Source of the DNA: Bacteroidota bacterium
Lineage (GTDB): Bacteria; Bacteroidota; Bacteroidia; Bacteroidales; Lentimicrobiaceae
Reading direction: 5' to 3'
Assembly (NCBI GenBank): GCA_023434665.1
Contig: JAEYSM010000023.1
Span: 62,001 to 126,000, forward strand
Length of the DNA stretch: 64,000 bases
Part shown: positions 51,870 through 61,028 of the stretch, piece by piece
Numbering within the stretch: the first letter of the stretch is position 1
Layout: every line of letters starts with the position of its first letter
Position numbers and translations under genes: made by a program
Notes under the pieces: model-generated
Seen by the model: the letters and a program-made list of their open reading frames with translations, nothing else
What the model was told of the DNA's origin: nothing
The model's database searches: none

Positions 51870-52831
51870 GGTTCCCTGCTTTCTCTGATAGTTCTGATAT
51901 TTTTATATATTTTAAAAGCTTGTCTTACAGGTAACGGGAATCTGTTAATTGTAACTGAGGGATATTCTATTCGCTGTGCCCCGAAACTCTTATAAAAACG
52001 GGCTAATTGAGTATTGTTGGATCCTTCAAAATCGAGTGTCAAGTGGTTGCCAGCCGCCGAATAAATGAACTGACTTATGAGCATCGACATAGCTCCACTT
52101 TCTCTGGCTTCCTGATTTGTAGCTGAGAATAAGAAAGTGGCTTTATAGTGGCTTATAAATATTATCATGCCGGCGCATAAAGTGTTGGTTTCTGTATAGG
52201 CACCGTAGCTGAAGGCAATTTGTTTGTGTATGCCATGATAAATAAGTTGTACAAGTCGCCTGTAATCTGTGTCCTTAAGCTTGAGCAGTGATGCTCCTCT
52301 GTTCTGTCTGAATAATTTGACTATTTCTTCGGGATTAACTGAATCTGAAACTCTTATATACTTTTGCTCAGCTTTTGATACATTCCTTTTGATATTGGAT
52401 GAAAATCTTTTGTACAATGAGTCGAATGGTTCTATCAGATCAAGTTCGTAGTTTGCATTGTTAAATATTTTCCACTTGTTTTCATCCGGTTTGTTCAAAG
52501 TATTCAGATTGATCTCTGCAAACAGGAATTTGGCCGGTATTGCATATAAAAAAGCATCTACCACTTCAGGTGTTATGTGTTTGATCGAGAATATCCCTAA
52601 TTGTTGTGTGAAAAATGGTTGATGTAAATAGTATATCCCAAACTTTCTCCTGTAAGTGAGAGGAAAAACAGTCTCGTACTCTTCATTTCCTATAACGAGG
52701 GCATCCCAATTGTCTGCCATAATATCCAGATACCAGGAATATGCATACACTCTGCCATTGACTGATTGCTTGATGCATTGGTCCCACTTTACTTTATTGA
52801 TGAAATCGTTGGTTATATACCGAATTTCCAT
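51866..52831 (-). CDS. FemAB/GNAT-like acyltransferase
   Basis: 321 residues with a GNAT-like C-terminal half: NVSKAEQKYIRV, VKLFRQNRGASLLKLKD, CAGMIIFISHYKATFLFSATN and LDFEGSNNTQLARFYKSFGA, which is the FemAB/Acetyltransf_6 pattern. Family members attach amino acids or acyl groups to peptidoglycan or lipid precursors; the substrate here is unknown. It starts 19 bp before ispF's end and may be co-transcribed with ispF and lplA. Confidence 0.75.
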   Translation of the reverse strand: MEIRYITNDFINKVKWDQCIKQSVNGRVYAYSWYLDIMADNWDALVIGNEEYETVFPLTYRRKFGIYYLHQPFFTQQLGIFSIKHITPEVVDAFLYAIPAKFLFAEINLNTLNKPDENKWKIFNNANYELDLIEPFDSLYKRFSSNIKRNVSKAEQKYIRVSDSVNPEEIVKLFRQNRGASLLKLKDTDYRRLVQLIYHGIHKQIAFSYGAYTETNTLCAGMIIFISHYKATFLFSATNQEARESGAMSMLISQFIYSAAGNHLTLDFEGSNNTQLARFYKSFGAQRIEYPSVTINRFPLPVRQAFKIYKNIRTIRESREP

Positions 52832-52849
52832 ATTATAAGCATTGTAACA

Positions 52850-53329
52850 TTAACTATCGGTATATAACAAAGCAACTGCCCAAACGGCAATACCCTCCCC
52901 TCTCCCAATAAAACCAAGATGTTCGGTGGTGGTAGCCTTTATACTCACATCATTGAAAGGCACTCCCAATATCTCAGAAATATTACTTCGCATTTGAGGT
53001 ATGTATTCAGCAATCTTTGGTTGTTGAAGTGAGATGGTGCAATCAATATTTCCTATCCTGAGTCCTTTGTCCAAAATAATTTGAACTACCTTGCTGAGTA
53101 AATTGCAACTGTTTGCATCTTTGTATTTTTGGTCATTGTCGGGGAAATGCGTACCTATATCTCCTAATGAAGCAGCTCCCAATAGGGCATCGCATACGGC
53201 ATGTATTAGTACATCCGCATCTGAATGCCCTAGTAAACCGTAATCATCCGGTATCTCTTTTCCACCAAGAATTAATTTCCTTCCCTTTACCAGTTTATGA
53301 ACATCAAATCCTTGTCCAATTCTGTACAT
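52850..53329 (-). CDS. ispF: 2-C-methyl-D-erythritol 2,4-cyclodiphosphate synthase
   Basis: Fifth step of the non-mevalonate isoprenoid pathway. 159 residues; metal ligands in GFDVHKL (D9, H11) and H in LLGHSDADVLIHA, plus GDIGTHFPD and the C-terminal IKATTTEHLGFIGRGEGIA. Stand-alone IspF, not fused to IspD. Adjacent to lplA (9 bp). Confidence 0.96.
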   Translation of the reverse strand: MYRIGQGFDVHKLVKGRKLILGGKEIPDDYGLLGHSDADVLIHAVCDALLGAASLGDIGTHFPDNDQKYKDANSCNLLSKVVQIILDKGLRIGNIDCTISLQQPKIAEYIPQMRSNISEILGVPFNDVSIKATTTEHLGFIGRGEGIAVWAVALLYTDS

Positions 53330-53338
53330 GCTCGTTGA

Positions 53339-54322
53339 TTATATTAAGACTGATAATAATTCGCCCTCGGTAACTCCAACAAAATAATCCTGAAGGCGGA
53401 ACTTTGAGATTATGCTTTCGACTTCCTGTATATCATGCTTAACCCCTATAAGCGCTTTTTCAATCTCATTAGGGTCCTGAATATGAAAATAATCTCCAAA
53501 TATTCTTACGTTTTGAATAATTCCATTTTCAATTACCATGGCAATCTGTATATTCCCTCCCGCTGTCTTTAGTTTCCTTTGGAAGTTGTATTCTGATGTA
53601 GTGCCAAAATTCCATTCGTTAGTGGCATATTTTTCATCGCGTAGCTTGTTTATCGCCTGCCTGTCATTTTCAGTAAATGAATATTCTTTGGAGCCCGGCG
53701 TAACATCGACAATGTGCTTCATAATCATGTCCCTGAATTCAAGAACAGTTAATGGATGTTTCAAATGTTCACTTATGTTCGTTACGCGACTTTGGACTGA
53801 CTTTACAGCTTTTCCGGTAAATTTTGACGGATCCACTCTGAGAGCATTGATCAAATCTGACATTACTGATGAAAATAATAAAGTACCATGATGAAGTATT
53901 CTGTTTTTGTACACGTGTTCCGCGTTACCCGAAAATTTTCTTCCTTCTATTAATAAATCATTTCTACCGGAAAATTCAGCATTAATATTCAATTTTTGCA
54001 GAACCTCAATTATTGGCAAGGTAAATTTATGAAAATCAACAAGGTTGTCACCAGGTTTAATGGTTGATACAAATGTGAAGTTCAGATTACCCAGATCATG
54101 AAAAACAGCTCCTCCACCGGTCAGCCTCCTTACCACCTTTATCCTATTTTTTTCGACATACTCTGTGTTTATCTCAGCCTCAGTGTTCTGATGCTTCCCA
54201 ACTATTATACATGGCTCATTACGCCAAAGCATAAAACAGTCATCTTCAAAGTGTTTTAAAACATATTCCTCAGCAGCTATATTGAAATAAGGATCGGTTT
54301 CGTGACGGACAAAACAAAGCAT
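53339..54322 (-). CDS. lplA: Lipoate-protein ligase A
   Basis: Attaches lipoate to 2-oxoacid dehydrogenases and GcvH. 327 residues; motifs LWRNEPCIIVGKHQN, RRLTGGGAVFHDLGNLN, KFSGNAEHVYKNRILHHGTLL and the lysine in that segment match the LplA catalytic domain, followed by the C-terminal accessory domain. No signal peptide. Confidence 0.93.
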   Translation of the reverse strand: MLCFVRHETDPYFNIAAEEYVLKHFEDDCFMLWRNEPCIIVGKHQNTEAEINTEYVEKNRIKVVRRLTGGGAVFHDLGNLNFTFVSTIKPGDNLVDFHKFTLPIIEVLQKLNINAEFSGRNDLLIEGRKFSGNAEHVYKNRILHHGTLLFSSVMSDLINALRVDPSKFTGKAVKSVQSRVTNISEHLKHPLTVLEFRDMIMKHIVDVTPGSKEYSFTENDRQAINKLRDEKYATNEWNFGTTSEYNFQRKLKTAGGNIQIAMVIENGIIQNVRIFGDYFHIQDPNEIEKALIGVKHDIQEVESIISKFRLQDYFVGVTEGELLSVLI

Positions 54323-54493
54323 ATATCAGATTTTGTTATGTTGATTTCTTTGATACTCCAAGTGAAAAAATTAAGCTTGAGCGACAAAAGTAAAGCATTT
54401 TAACACTTAGTGCAAATACACTGAAGTAGTCGTCGTAGTGCCTTAAATATCAGATATATAAATACATTATTTAACTAAACTTTAACGTTCAAA

Positions 54494-54528
54494 TTTGTAA
54501 ACATTACACTTCTCATTTCGTTAGTTTG
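54494..54528 (+). promoter_or_regulatory. Possible promoter for the first FN3 protein (TTTG-N23-TTAGTTTG)
   Basis: TTTG at 54494-54497 and one-mismatch -7 TTAGTTTG at 54521-54528; spacing of 23 bp is at the loose end. ATG is at 54583. Confidence 0.35.
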
Positions 54529-54582
54529 ATATCCCAACGCTCCACGTTTATATAAAGTTTCATATCACTAAACTCTAACTGC

Positions 54583-56355
54583 ATGAAAATCACTACTTTA
54601 GCTTTCTGGCTCTTTATGGTGGTAGCCACTATCACTAATGCACAAAATCTACACAATTCTCCAAATGCAGCCTCGATTGAAGAGGAAGCTTTCTCCACAA
54701 CAGGGTGGAATGGTAATGCAATCATAGAAGCCGATTCTTCGACATCATATCATGGTGATTACTCGTTACGTTTTGTCGTTAATGGTAGCGGTCGTGAAGC
54801 CAGATATACTTTTACAGCTGTCCCTGGTGAAGTTTATAATATTAGTATCTGGGCCAGAAGAACAGCCAATAGCCAGAGTCCGGCATTTGCAAACTGGACC
54901 GGATTTACAGGTGCTTCTACTCAGGTAATTAATAATCTTAATTGGACTGAATACACTTTTACAGTAACAGCCAATATAACAAATCCAATTATCAGGGTTT
55001 TTGCTGGTCCAATTGGGGCGGTTACCGGTAGAGAGGTTTTTATAGATGCTGTTTCTATTATGCCTCAAACACCGGCTGATAATGATCCACCTACGCCTCC
55101 ATCAAGCCTGACATCGTCAGAGGTGACTTCCGATTCATTTATATTAACCTGGAACGCATCATCAGATAATATAGGTGTATCATCTTATATAGTATCACAG
55201 GATAGCAATACTATAAATAATGTGAATGCCCCGGATACAAGTTTACTTATTACAGGATTAACTGAAAATACTACTTATTTGTATACTGTAACAGCACAGG
55301 ATGAAGCAGGAAATTTCTCACTACCAAGTGAAGAGTTAACAGTCACTACCTTAGAGATATTACCTGATACAATTCCTCCATCCATTCCGTCAGGACTGGT
55401 TGCAAATAATATTACCCAGTCATCACTGACTTTATCCTGGAGCCCTTCATCTGATGACACAGGCGTGACAGGATATTATGTTTATGTTGATTCCGTGCTG
55501 ACAGACTCGGTAGCCGGAAATCTCACAACCATAAATATTACGAGCCTGCTGGATAGCACTACTTATGTATTTGCAGTTTCTGCCAGAGATGCAGCCCAGA
55601 ATGTTTCGGAGTTTAGTGATACACTTGAAGTCACCACTCTGGAGATTGTGGTTGATAATGTTCCACCTACATCACCTGGCGGACTGATCGCATCAGATAT
55701 TACTACAACCTCATTCACGATTTCATGGGATGCATCGTCTGATAATATCGCTGTGACAGGATATTATTATTATCTGGATTCAGTGTTAAGAGATTCAACA
55801 GCTTCTGATGTCATGACAGCTACTCTATCAGGGTTAGCATCTGATTCATCCTATACAGCGGGTGTTAGGGCCAGAGATGCTGCTGGAAATGTTTCAGATC
55901 TTTCACAAGTGCAGGTGAGAACACTGCAAAGTACGGGAGTGATTATTTATACTTCGGAAAACGCTAATTTACCTTTTGTTGACTGGCAAGCAAAAAACCT
56001 GACAGTATCAGGAAAAGCAGGAATCGGTACTCCGGCAAATGAGGATTATGCTCTCTCTGTTAACGGCACGGTGCGTTCGAAAGAAATCATTGTTGAGTCG
56101 GGTTGGTCAGACTTTGTATTTGAAGATGGGTATTACCTTCCTACTCTGGAGGAGGTGGAAGCATATATTGAAGCAAACGGGCATTTAAAAGATATCCCTT
56201 CGGCTGCTGAAGTTAAGGCAAATGGTATTGGACTCGCCCGAATGAATACATTACTCCTTCAAAAAATTGAAGAAATTACTTTATACATAATTGAAGCAAA
56301 TAAAAAAATAAAAAAGCTTGAAGAGAATTTGAATCTTCAGTCAAATGCTTATTAA
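54583..56355 (+). CDS. Secreted CBM-like/FN3 protein with coiled-coil tail (paralogue A)
   Basis: 590 residues. Signal peptide (to 20, TNAQ), a carbohydrate-binding-like beta domain (about 21-165: GREARYTFTAVPGEVYNISIWARR in parts), three FN3 domains (about 170-258, 264-353, 360-448) and a C-terminal module (about 465-590) with GIGT, SVNGTVRSKEIIVESGWSDF, EVEAYIEANGHLKDIPSA and a leucine-rich coiled coil ending KIKKLEENL. This tail is not a T9SS sorting domain. It is paralogous to the next gene. Likely a surface adhesin; anchoring is unknown. Confidence 0.8.
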   Translation: MKITTLAFWLFMVVATITNAQNLHNSPNAASIEEEAFSTTGWNGNAIIEADSSTSYHGDYSLRFVVNGSGREARYTFTAVPGEVYNISIWARRTANSQSPAFANWTGFTGASTQVINNLNWTEYTFTVTANITNPIIRVFAGPIGAVTGREVFIDAVSIMPQTPADNDPPTPPSSLTSSEVTSDSFILTWNASSDNIGVSSYIVSQDSNTINNVNAPDTSLLITGLTENTTYLYTVTAQDEAGNFSLPSEELTVTTLEILPDTIPPSIPSGLVANNITQSSLTLSWSPSSDDTGVTGYYVYVDSVLTDSVAGNLTTINITSLLDSTTYVFAVSARDAAQNVSEFSDTLEVTTLEIVVDNVPPTSPGGLIASDITTTSFTISWDASSDNIAVTGYYYYLDSVLRDSTASDVMTATLSGLASDSSYTAGVRARDAAGNVSDLSQVQVRTLQSTGVIIYTSENANLPFVDWQAKNLTVSGKAGIGTPANEDYALSVNGTVRSKEIIVESGWSDFVFEDGYYLPTLEEVEAYIEANGHLKDIPSAAEVKANGIGLARMNTLLLQKIEEITLYIIEANKKIKKLEENLNLQSNAY

Positions 56356-56581
56356 GTAACTTTCTTTTATTCAAATGCAATTTCCACATTTTAAGATATT
56401 CATATTTATATTTTGCATTTTTATTAATAATTCTCTTAGATGTTGAACTTTCTCATTATTAGGTCGTTAGACTACTGATAACTTGTGATTTGTTCCTAAT
56501 ATTTATAAAATCAATTGCATATTTATCAAAATCCAACATTAACTCACTCATTTTACCACAACGACCTAAAAATGTACTGGT

Positions 56582-58078
56582 ATGAAGAAATCAAATTTAC
56601 TTTTAGCAATCTTCCTTCTTATCGCAATGGGTTTGCATTCTCAGAACCTATATACAGCACAAAATGCTGCATCACCGAATAACGAAGCTAATAGTACTAC
56701 AGGTTTTACAGGTGCCGCTAATATTACTTCAGTTAATACCACACCTCAGAATGGCTCATGGGCTATCAGGATAGTATCAAATGGAAACAGTCGGGACGCC
56801 CGCACTACTTTTCAGGCAGTAGTAGGGACAGTGTATGAAATATCTATATGGGCTCGGAGGGGTACCCCAAGTAACAACCCTGCTTTTGCTAACTGGACAG
56901 GTTTCCAGGGATTTCAAACAAGAGTAATAAATGGGACCAACTGGGCTCAGTACAATTTCACTTTAACTGCTACTAATGCGAATCCTGTTATGGTGGTTTA
57001 TGCTGCCCCTATCGGAGCTGCATCAGGACAGGAAGTTTTCATTGATAATATCACTGTAACAGCACAAGGTGGCGGTGGTGGTGGAGACACTCAGCCCCCA
57101 ACAGCTCCAACAAATCTTACAGCTTCAAATACTACTTCAAATTCAACCACTCTGTCATGGAGTGCTTCTAATGACAATGTCGGAGTTACGCAATACCAAA
57201 TAAGACGGAATGACCAGAACATTGGGACTGTAGATGGTAATACAACCACATACAATGCAACTGGCTTAAATGCCTCCACTACATATTCTTTCAATGTACT
57301 TGCGTTGGATGCTGCCGGTAATATTTCACCTCCCAGTAATACCATTCAGGTAACCACTACTGCAGGAGGGGGAGGCGGAGACACTCAACCTCCAACAGCT
57401 CCTACGAATCTCACATCTGCTAATACCACTTCCAATGCAACCACGTTATCATGGAATGCTTCGAACGATAATGTTGGAGTTACTCAGTATCAAATACGAC
57501 GAAATAATCAAAACATTGGTACTGTCGGTGGTAATACTACTACTTATAATGCTACAGGTTTAAATTCTTCTACAACATATAGTTTTAATGTGCTTGCTCT
57601 TGATGCTGCCGGCAATATTTCACCCCCCAGCAACACCATAAATGTTACTACAACCTCCGGAGGCGGAGGTGGTGATGGAGTAACTTATACTTCCACTAAC
57701 TCCAATTTACCAACCGTCGATTGGCAGGCAAGAAATCTTTATGCTGCAGGAGTCGTTGGGATAGGTACAACTCCAAATGCCAATTTCCAGCTTTCTGTCA
57801 ATGGTGATATCAGGGCAAAGGAAGTTATAGTGGAGTCGGGTTGGTCAGATTTTGTTTTTGAAGATGATTATTATCTTCCATCTCTTGAAGAAGTGGAGCT
57901 ATACATTAAGGAATATGGTCATTTGAAAGACATTCCTTCTGCATCAGAAGTAATGGAAAATGGTGTTGGACTGGCTGAAATTAATACTAAACTTCTTCAA
58001 AAGATTGAAGAATTAACTCTGTATATCATTGAATTGAATAAAAGAATAGAGCAGCTTGAAAAAGAACAGGAAAATTAA
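56582..58078 (+). CDS. Secreted CBM-like/FN3 protein with coiled-coil tail (paralogue B)
   Basis: 498 residues. Signal peptide (to 20), the same N-terminal beta domain as paralogue A (TTFQAVVGTVYEISIWARR, AYAAPIGAASGQEVFID-type end), then two FN3 domains separated by Gly-rich linkers (GGGGGGDTQPP, GGGGGDTQPP, GGGGGDGVTYT), and the shared tail (KEVIVESGWSDFVFEDDYYL, EYGHLKDIPSASEVMENG, coiled coil). The two FN3 units differ at about 9 of 98 residues. Follows paralogue A by 226 bp. Confidence 0.8.
   Translation: MKKSNLLLAIFLLIAMGLHSQNLYTAQNAASPNNEANSTTGFTGAANITSVNTTPQNGSWAIRIVSNGNSRDARTTFQAVVGTVYEISIWARRGTPSNNPAFANWTGFQGFQTRVINGTNWAQYNFTLTATNANPVMVVYAAPIGAASGQEVFIDNITVTAQGGGGGGDTQPPTAPTNLTASNTTSNSTTLSWSASNDNVGVTQYQIRRNDQNIGTVDGNTTTYNATGLNASTTYSFNVLALDAAGNISPPSNTIQVTTTAGGGGGDTQPPTAPTNLTSANTTSNATTLSWNASNDNVGVTQYQIRRNNQNIGTVGGNTTTYNATGLNSSTTYSFNVLALDAAGNISPPSNTINVTTTSGGGGGDGVTYTSTNSNLPTVDWQARNLYAAGVVGIGTTPNANFQLSVNGDIRAKEVIVESGWSDFVFEDDYYLPSLEEVELYIKEYGHLKDIPSASEVMENGVGLAEINTKLLQKIEELTLYIIELNKRIEQLEKEQEN
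57088..57654 (+). repeat. Internal FN3 tandem duplication in paralogue B
   Basis: Two units (about 57088-57360 and 57379-57654) code for nearly the same domain but differ at many third codon positions. Gly-rich linkers bound them. Confidence 0.8.
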
Positions 58079-58188
58079 AGAATATCATTGATTTTTTTAC
58101 CGTTTGAGGGATGGCATATATAGTTGGTAACTTATACATTTTTGTCGCCTCATTAACGGTGTTTAAGAATTAGTCTATAAATCAAGTT

Positions 58189-59568
58189 ATGAAATCAATC
58201 ACAATGAAAAAGATACTTTTACTAACTGTTGCTATCCTTCTATCATGTTCGATGGCTTTTGCACAAGGAATAAGGAAAAGCTATGATGAAATGACTAACA
58301 ATGAAAGAAATAATCTGGTCAATGCTTTTTACCAACTCAGGAATGGTCCGGATTTAATCAACGAGTTGGCTGTTTATCACGGGGAATTTTTCAATTTTGA
58401 TAACACTGAAGATCCCACCAGGCTCGACATTCATTTTAACTTACCCGATGAACCTGAAAGGGAAGTGTTTTTTGCGTGGCACCGCCAGTTCGTTCTGGAA
58501 CTTGAGAGAGCTATGCAAAACATCAACCCTTTCATTACAATTCCTTATTGGAATTCATCTGTCGACCAATCTATTAATTCTCCTTTATGGGCCACTAACT
58601 TTTTAGGGCAATTTAACTCTGATTGGGGGTTAAATCGTAATCTTGGAGGAAATGATCAATTGCCTATGCCTTCGGAAGTGAACCAGGTGCAATCATTAAC
58701 TAACTTCTTTCTTTATTCAGATTTGATGGAAAGAGGTCCTGTCCACCATGGAGCTCATCGTTGGGTAGGTGGCGCTATGGCGGCAACAGTTTCTCCACGC
58801 GACCCTGTATTTTACTTACACCATGCTTATATTGATAAGTTATGGCAAGAATGGGAAGATCTGAGAGGAAATTCTGCATACCTAAGAAATAGCATGTTGA
58901 GATATGATGGCACATATACGTTTGCAGGCCAGACGCTTCCCTTGGTAAATCCAAATAATATTGTGGATGGGAGAGTATATGGAATTTTCTATGCCGAAGA
59001 TCAGTTGGCTCAATTGGATAATTATTCAGTTACAAATTCTTACAGGAATCCAGAAATTTTCTTCTATCAATATAATATCGAAGCCGCAAATAATTTTGTA
59101 GTTCCCGCAAATAGAACTGCGGTAATAGAATCATCTGTTCGAATCAGACTCCTACCGGGGTTCAGGGCATCAGAAGGTTCTAACTTCATTGCAAGTATTG
59201 GGAATGGAAACTCATTAAAAGATTCTCCTGTTATCGTCAGAAATACCAAGCCGTGGGACAACCGTGGAATTCCCATTAATTGGGATGCTTATCTTCCACA
59301 GGATGACAGAGTAAAAGCTGCGGGTGATATCAGAATTTTTCCTAATCCATTTAGTGAGCGAATTACACTTATGTCGAAAGAAATATATGACAACTGGCTG
59401 ATTGAAATTTTTGATATGCAGGGCAGAAAATTATTGCAATTTACTTTTGGAGGTGGAGCTTCTGTGACAATCGATAAAGAGATTTCATCACTTTCGCCAG
59501 GTACCTACCATATTAAAATATCGACCGATGGTAAGATGATTACCGGTTCCACTATTATTAAACGATAG
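58189..59568 (+). CDS. Secreted tyrosinase-family copper protein with T9SS sorting domain
   Basis: 459 residues. Signal peptide (to 26; an alternative start at 58204 gives MKKILLLTVA). Tyrosinase core with CuA His candidates H64, H82 and H98 (YHGEFF, DIHFN, FAWHRQFVLELERAM) and CuB H186, H190, H211/H212 (VHHGAHRWVGG, DPVFYLHHAYIDKLW). The C-terminal sorting domain is IRIFPNPFSERITLMS...GTYHIKIST. It is therefore predicted to be exported by T9SS and to oxidise phenols outside the cell. Next to two FN3 surface proteins; the two may act together, but that is inference. Confidence 0.9.
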   Translation: MKSITMKKILLLTVAILLSCSMAFAQGIRKSYDEMTNNERNNLVNAFYQLRNGPDLINELAVYHGEFFNFDNTEDPTRLDIHFNLPDEPEREVFFAWHRQFVLELERAMQNINPFITIPYWNSSVDQSINSPLWATNFLGQFNSDWGLNRNLGGNDQLPMPSEVNQVQSLTNFFLYSDLMERGPVHHGAHRWVGGAMAATVSPRDPVFYLHHAYIDKLWQEWEDLRGNSAYLRNSMLRYDGTYTFAGQTLPLVNPNNIVDGRVYGIFYAEDQLAQLDNYSVTNSYRNPEIFFYQYNIEAANNFVVPANRTAVIESSVRIRLLPGFRASEGSNFIASIGNGNSLKDSPVIVRNTKPWDNRGIPINWDAYLPQDDRVKAAGDIRIFPNPFSERITLMSKEIYDNWLIEIFDMQGRKLLQFTFGGGASVTIDKEISSLSPGTYHIKISTDGKMITGSTIIKR

Positions 59569-59624
59569 GTAATTGATCAGAAATAATTGTGGGTTAACTC
59601 TTATTTGTAGCTGAATTGATTTGA

Positions 59625-59653
59625 AAAAGCCCGGAGAAAAATGCCGGGCTTTT
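59625..59653. terminator. Bidirectional terminator between tyrosinase and porV
   Basis: Stem AAAAGCCCGG / CCGGGCTTTT with loop AGAAAAATG; both genes end toward it. Confidence 0.85.
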
Positions 59654-59658
59654 CATTA

Positions 59659-60882
59659 TTAGTTCTCCGATTGCTTTCTGAAAGCATCAAAGTCAAAATG
59701 CAAGGTAAATCTTAGGGTGTTTCCAAGCGGATTCAACTGATCAGTCGGAATTAAATAACTGAAATCGAGTCCAAATACATTGTATCGCAATCCGGCTCCC
59801 AAAGTAAAGAATTTACGGTTTCCCTTAGTGGCATGTTCATGGAAATAACCGGCTCTGAGAGCGAATTGATTATCGTACCAATATTCAATACCTGCAGCTA
59901 TGATTACTTCATGAAGTTCTTCGGTTAAGCCTCCGGGAGCATCAAAAAATGACTGGAACATTCCAACCGGAACGGAAACATTAGGATCTCTACCCTTAAA
60001 GATAATAGGGTTATTATTGTCATCATATATTACGGCTCCACTTGAGTCAGTCTCATAAACCGGAGGAGTGGGAATCAATAACTTATTAAAATCTAACATA
60101 AATGATAGCTTGTTAAAGTCATCAATATCTAATGTCAGATTAGTTCCTAATCTAAGATTGGTCGGGATAAAATCTCTCTGAGTATTATCGTCAGAATAAG
60201 AAATTTTTGCACCGATATTACTAATGTTAATACCCCAGGCAAAAGTTGCCCCTTCAATATTATTCATCTCAAAAGGATGTTCAGAATAAATGGCAATATC
60301 AGCAGCTACTGAGTTACCTGGTTTGGTTGAAGAACCTGCTACTTCCTGACCCTGAGTAAGATTTGAATGAATAAATCTTGCTGAAACGGCTCCTGAAAGT
60401 CTGTTGGTAAGCATTCGTGAATAAGCTCCTGATATAGCAAATTCATTAGGACGGTAATTACCTACCACATCGCCAGTAACGTTAGTAAACACGATATCGC
60501 CTAATGAAAAATATAATAATGAGCCGGCTATTGCTTGATCATCACCGAGTTTCTTATAACCGGAAAGGTAAGCGAGATTTATATCAGAAACAAGTGCCCT
60601 TAGCCATGGACTATATGATAATGAAAAGCCCATATCACTCTTTAAATAGGAATATTTTGCAGGATTCCAATGCAATGAATTAGCATCGGGTGCGCTGGCT
60701 CCACCAACTTCACCCATACCTCCTGACCGGGCATCAGGTCCAATTTGTAAAAAAGGTACTGCAGTTGTTATTGTATTTAATTCCTGACCAATAACGGTTG
60801 ATTGCTGAGCGAATGATTTACTTCCTGAAACCAAAAAAAGCCCTGAAATAAGGCAACTTAAAAGAACGTGCTTAAAGCGCAT
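59659..60882 (-). CDS. porV: Type IX secretion outer-membrane protein PorV
   Basis: 407 residues from ATG 60882 (a nine-codon longer ORF exists). Signal peptide (to about 25, SFAQ), then the family's LNTITTAVPFLQIGPDARSGGMGEVGGA region in parts (ITTAVPFLQIGPDARSG, GGMGEVGGASAPDANSLHWN), followed by a FadL-like barrel. PorV carries T9SS cargo to the attachment/sortase complex. Conserved C-terminal strand ends FTLHFDFDAF. Confidence 0.9.
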   Translation of the reverse strand: MRFKHVLLSCLISGLFLVSGSKSFAQQSTVIGQELNTITTAVPFLQIGPDARSGGMGEVGGASAPDANSLHWNPAKYSYLKSDMGFSLSYSPWLRALVSDINLAYLSGYKKLGDDQAIAGSLLYFSLGDIVFTNVTGDVVGNYRPNEFAISGAYSRMLTNRLSGAVSARFIHSNLTQGQEVAGSSTKPGNSVAADIAIYSEHPFEMNNIEGATFAWGINISNIGAKISYSDDNTQRDFIPTNLRLGTNLTLDIDDFNKLSFMLDFNKLLIPTPPVYETDSSGAVIYDDNNNPIIFKGRDPNVSVPVGMFQSFFDAPGGLTEELHEVIIAAGIEYWYDNQFALRAGYFHEHATKGNRKFFTLGAGLRYNVFGLDFSYLIPTDQLNPLGNTLRFTLHFDFDAFRKQSEN

Positions 60883-61028
60883 ACAGTAATTTTTGAATGA
60901 AAAGTGCAAATTTATTGATTAATTTTATATAACGACCAAAATTAACTCCTTTTAAAGGTTAGAACAAATAACTCTTAGAATTGTCTTTTATTGCACATTC
61001 ACATAAAAAAGGCAATTTTTACTTTTAA

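Noticed and set aside
59659..60882. PorQ or generic FadL-like porin
   Set aside because: N-terminal ITTAVPFLQIGPDARSG region is the PorV signature.
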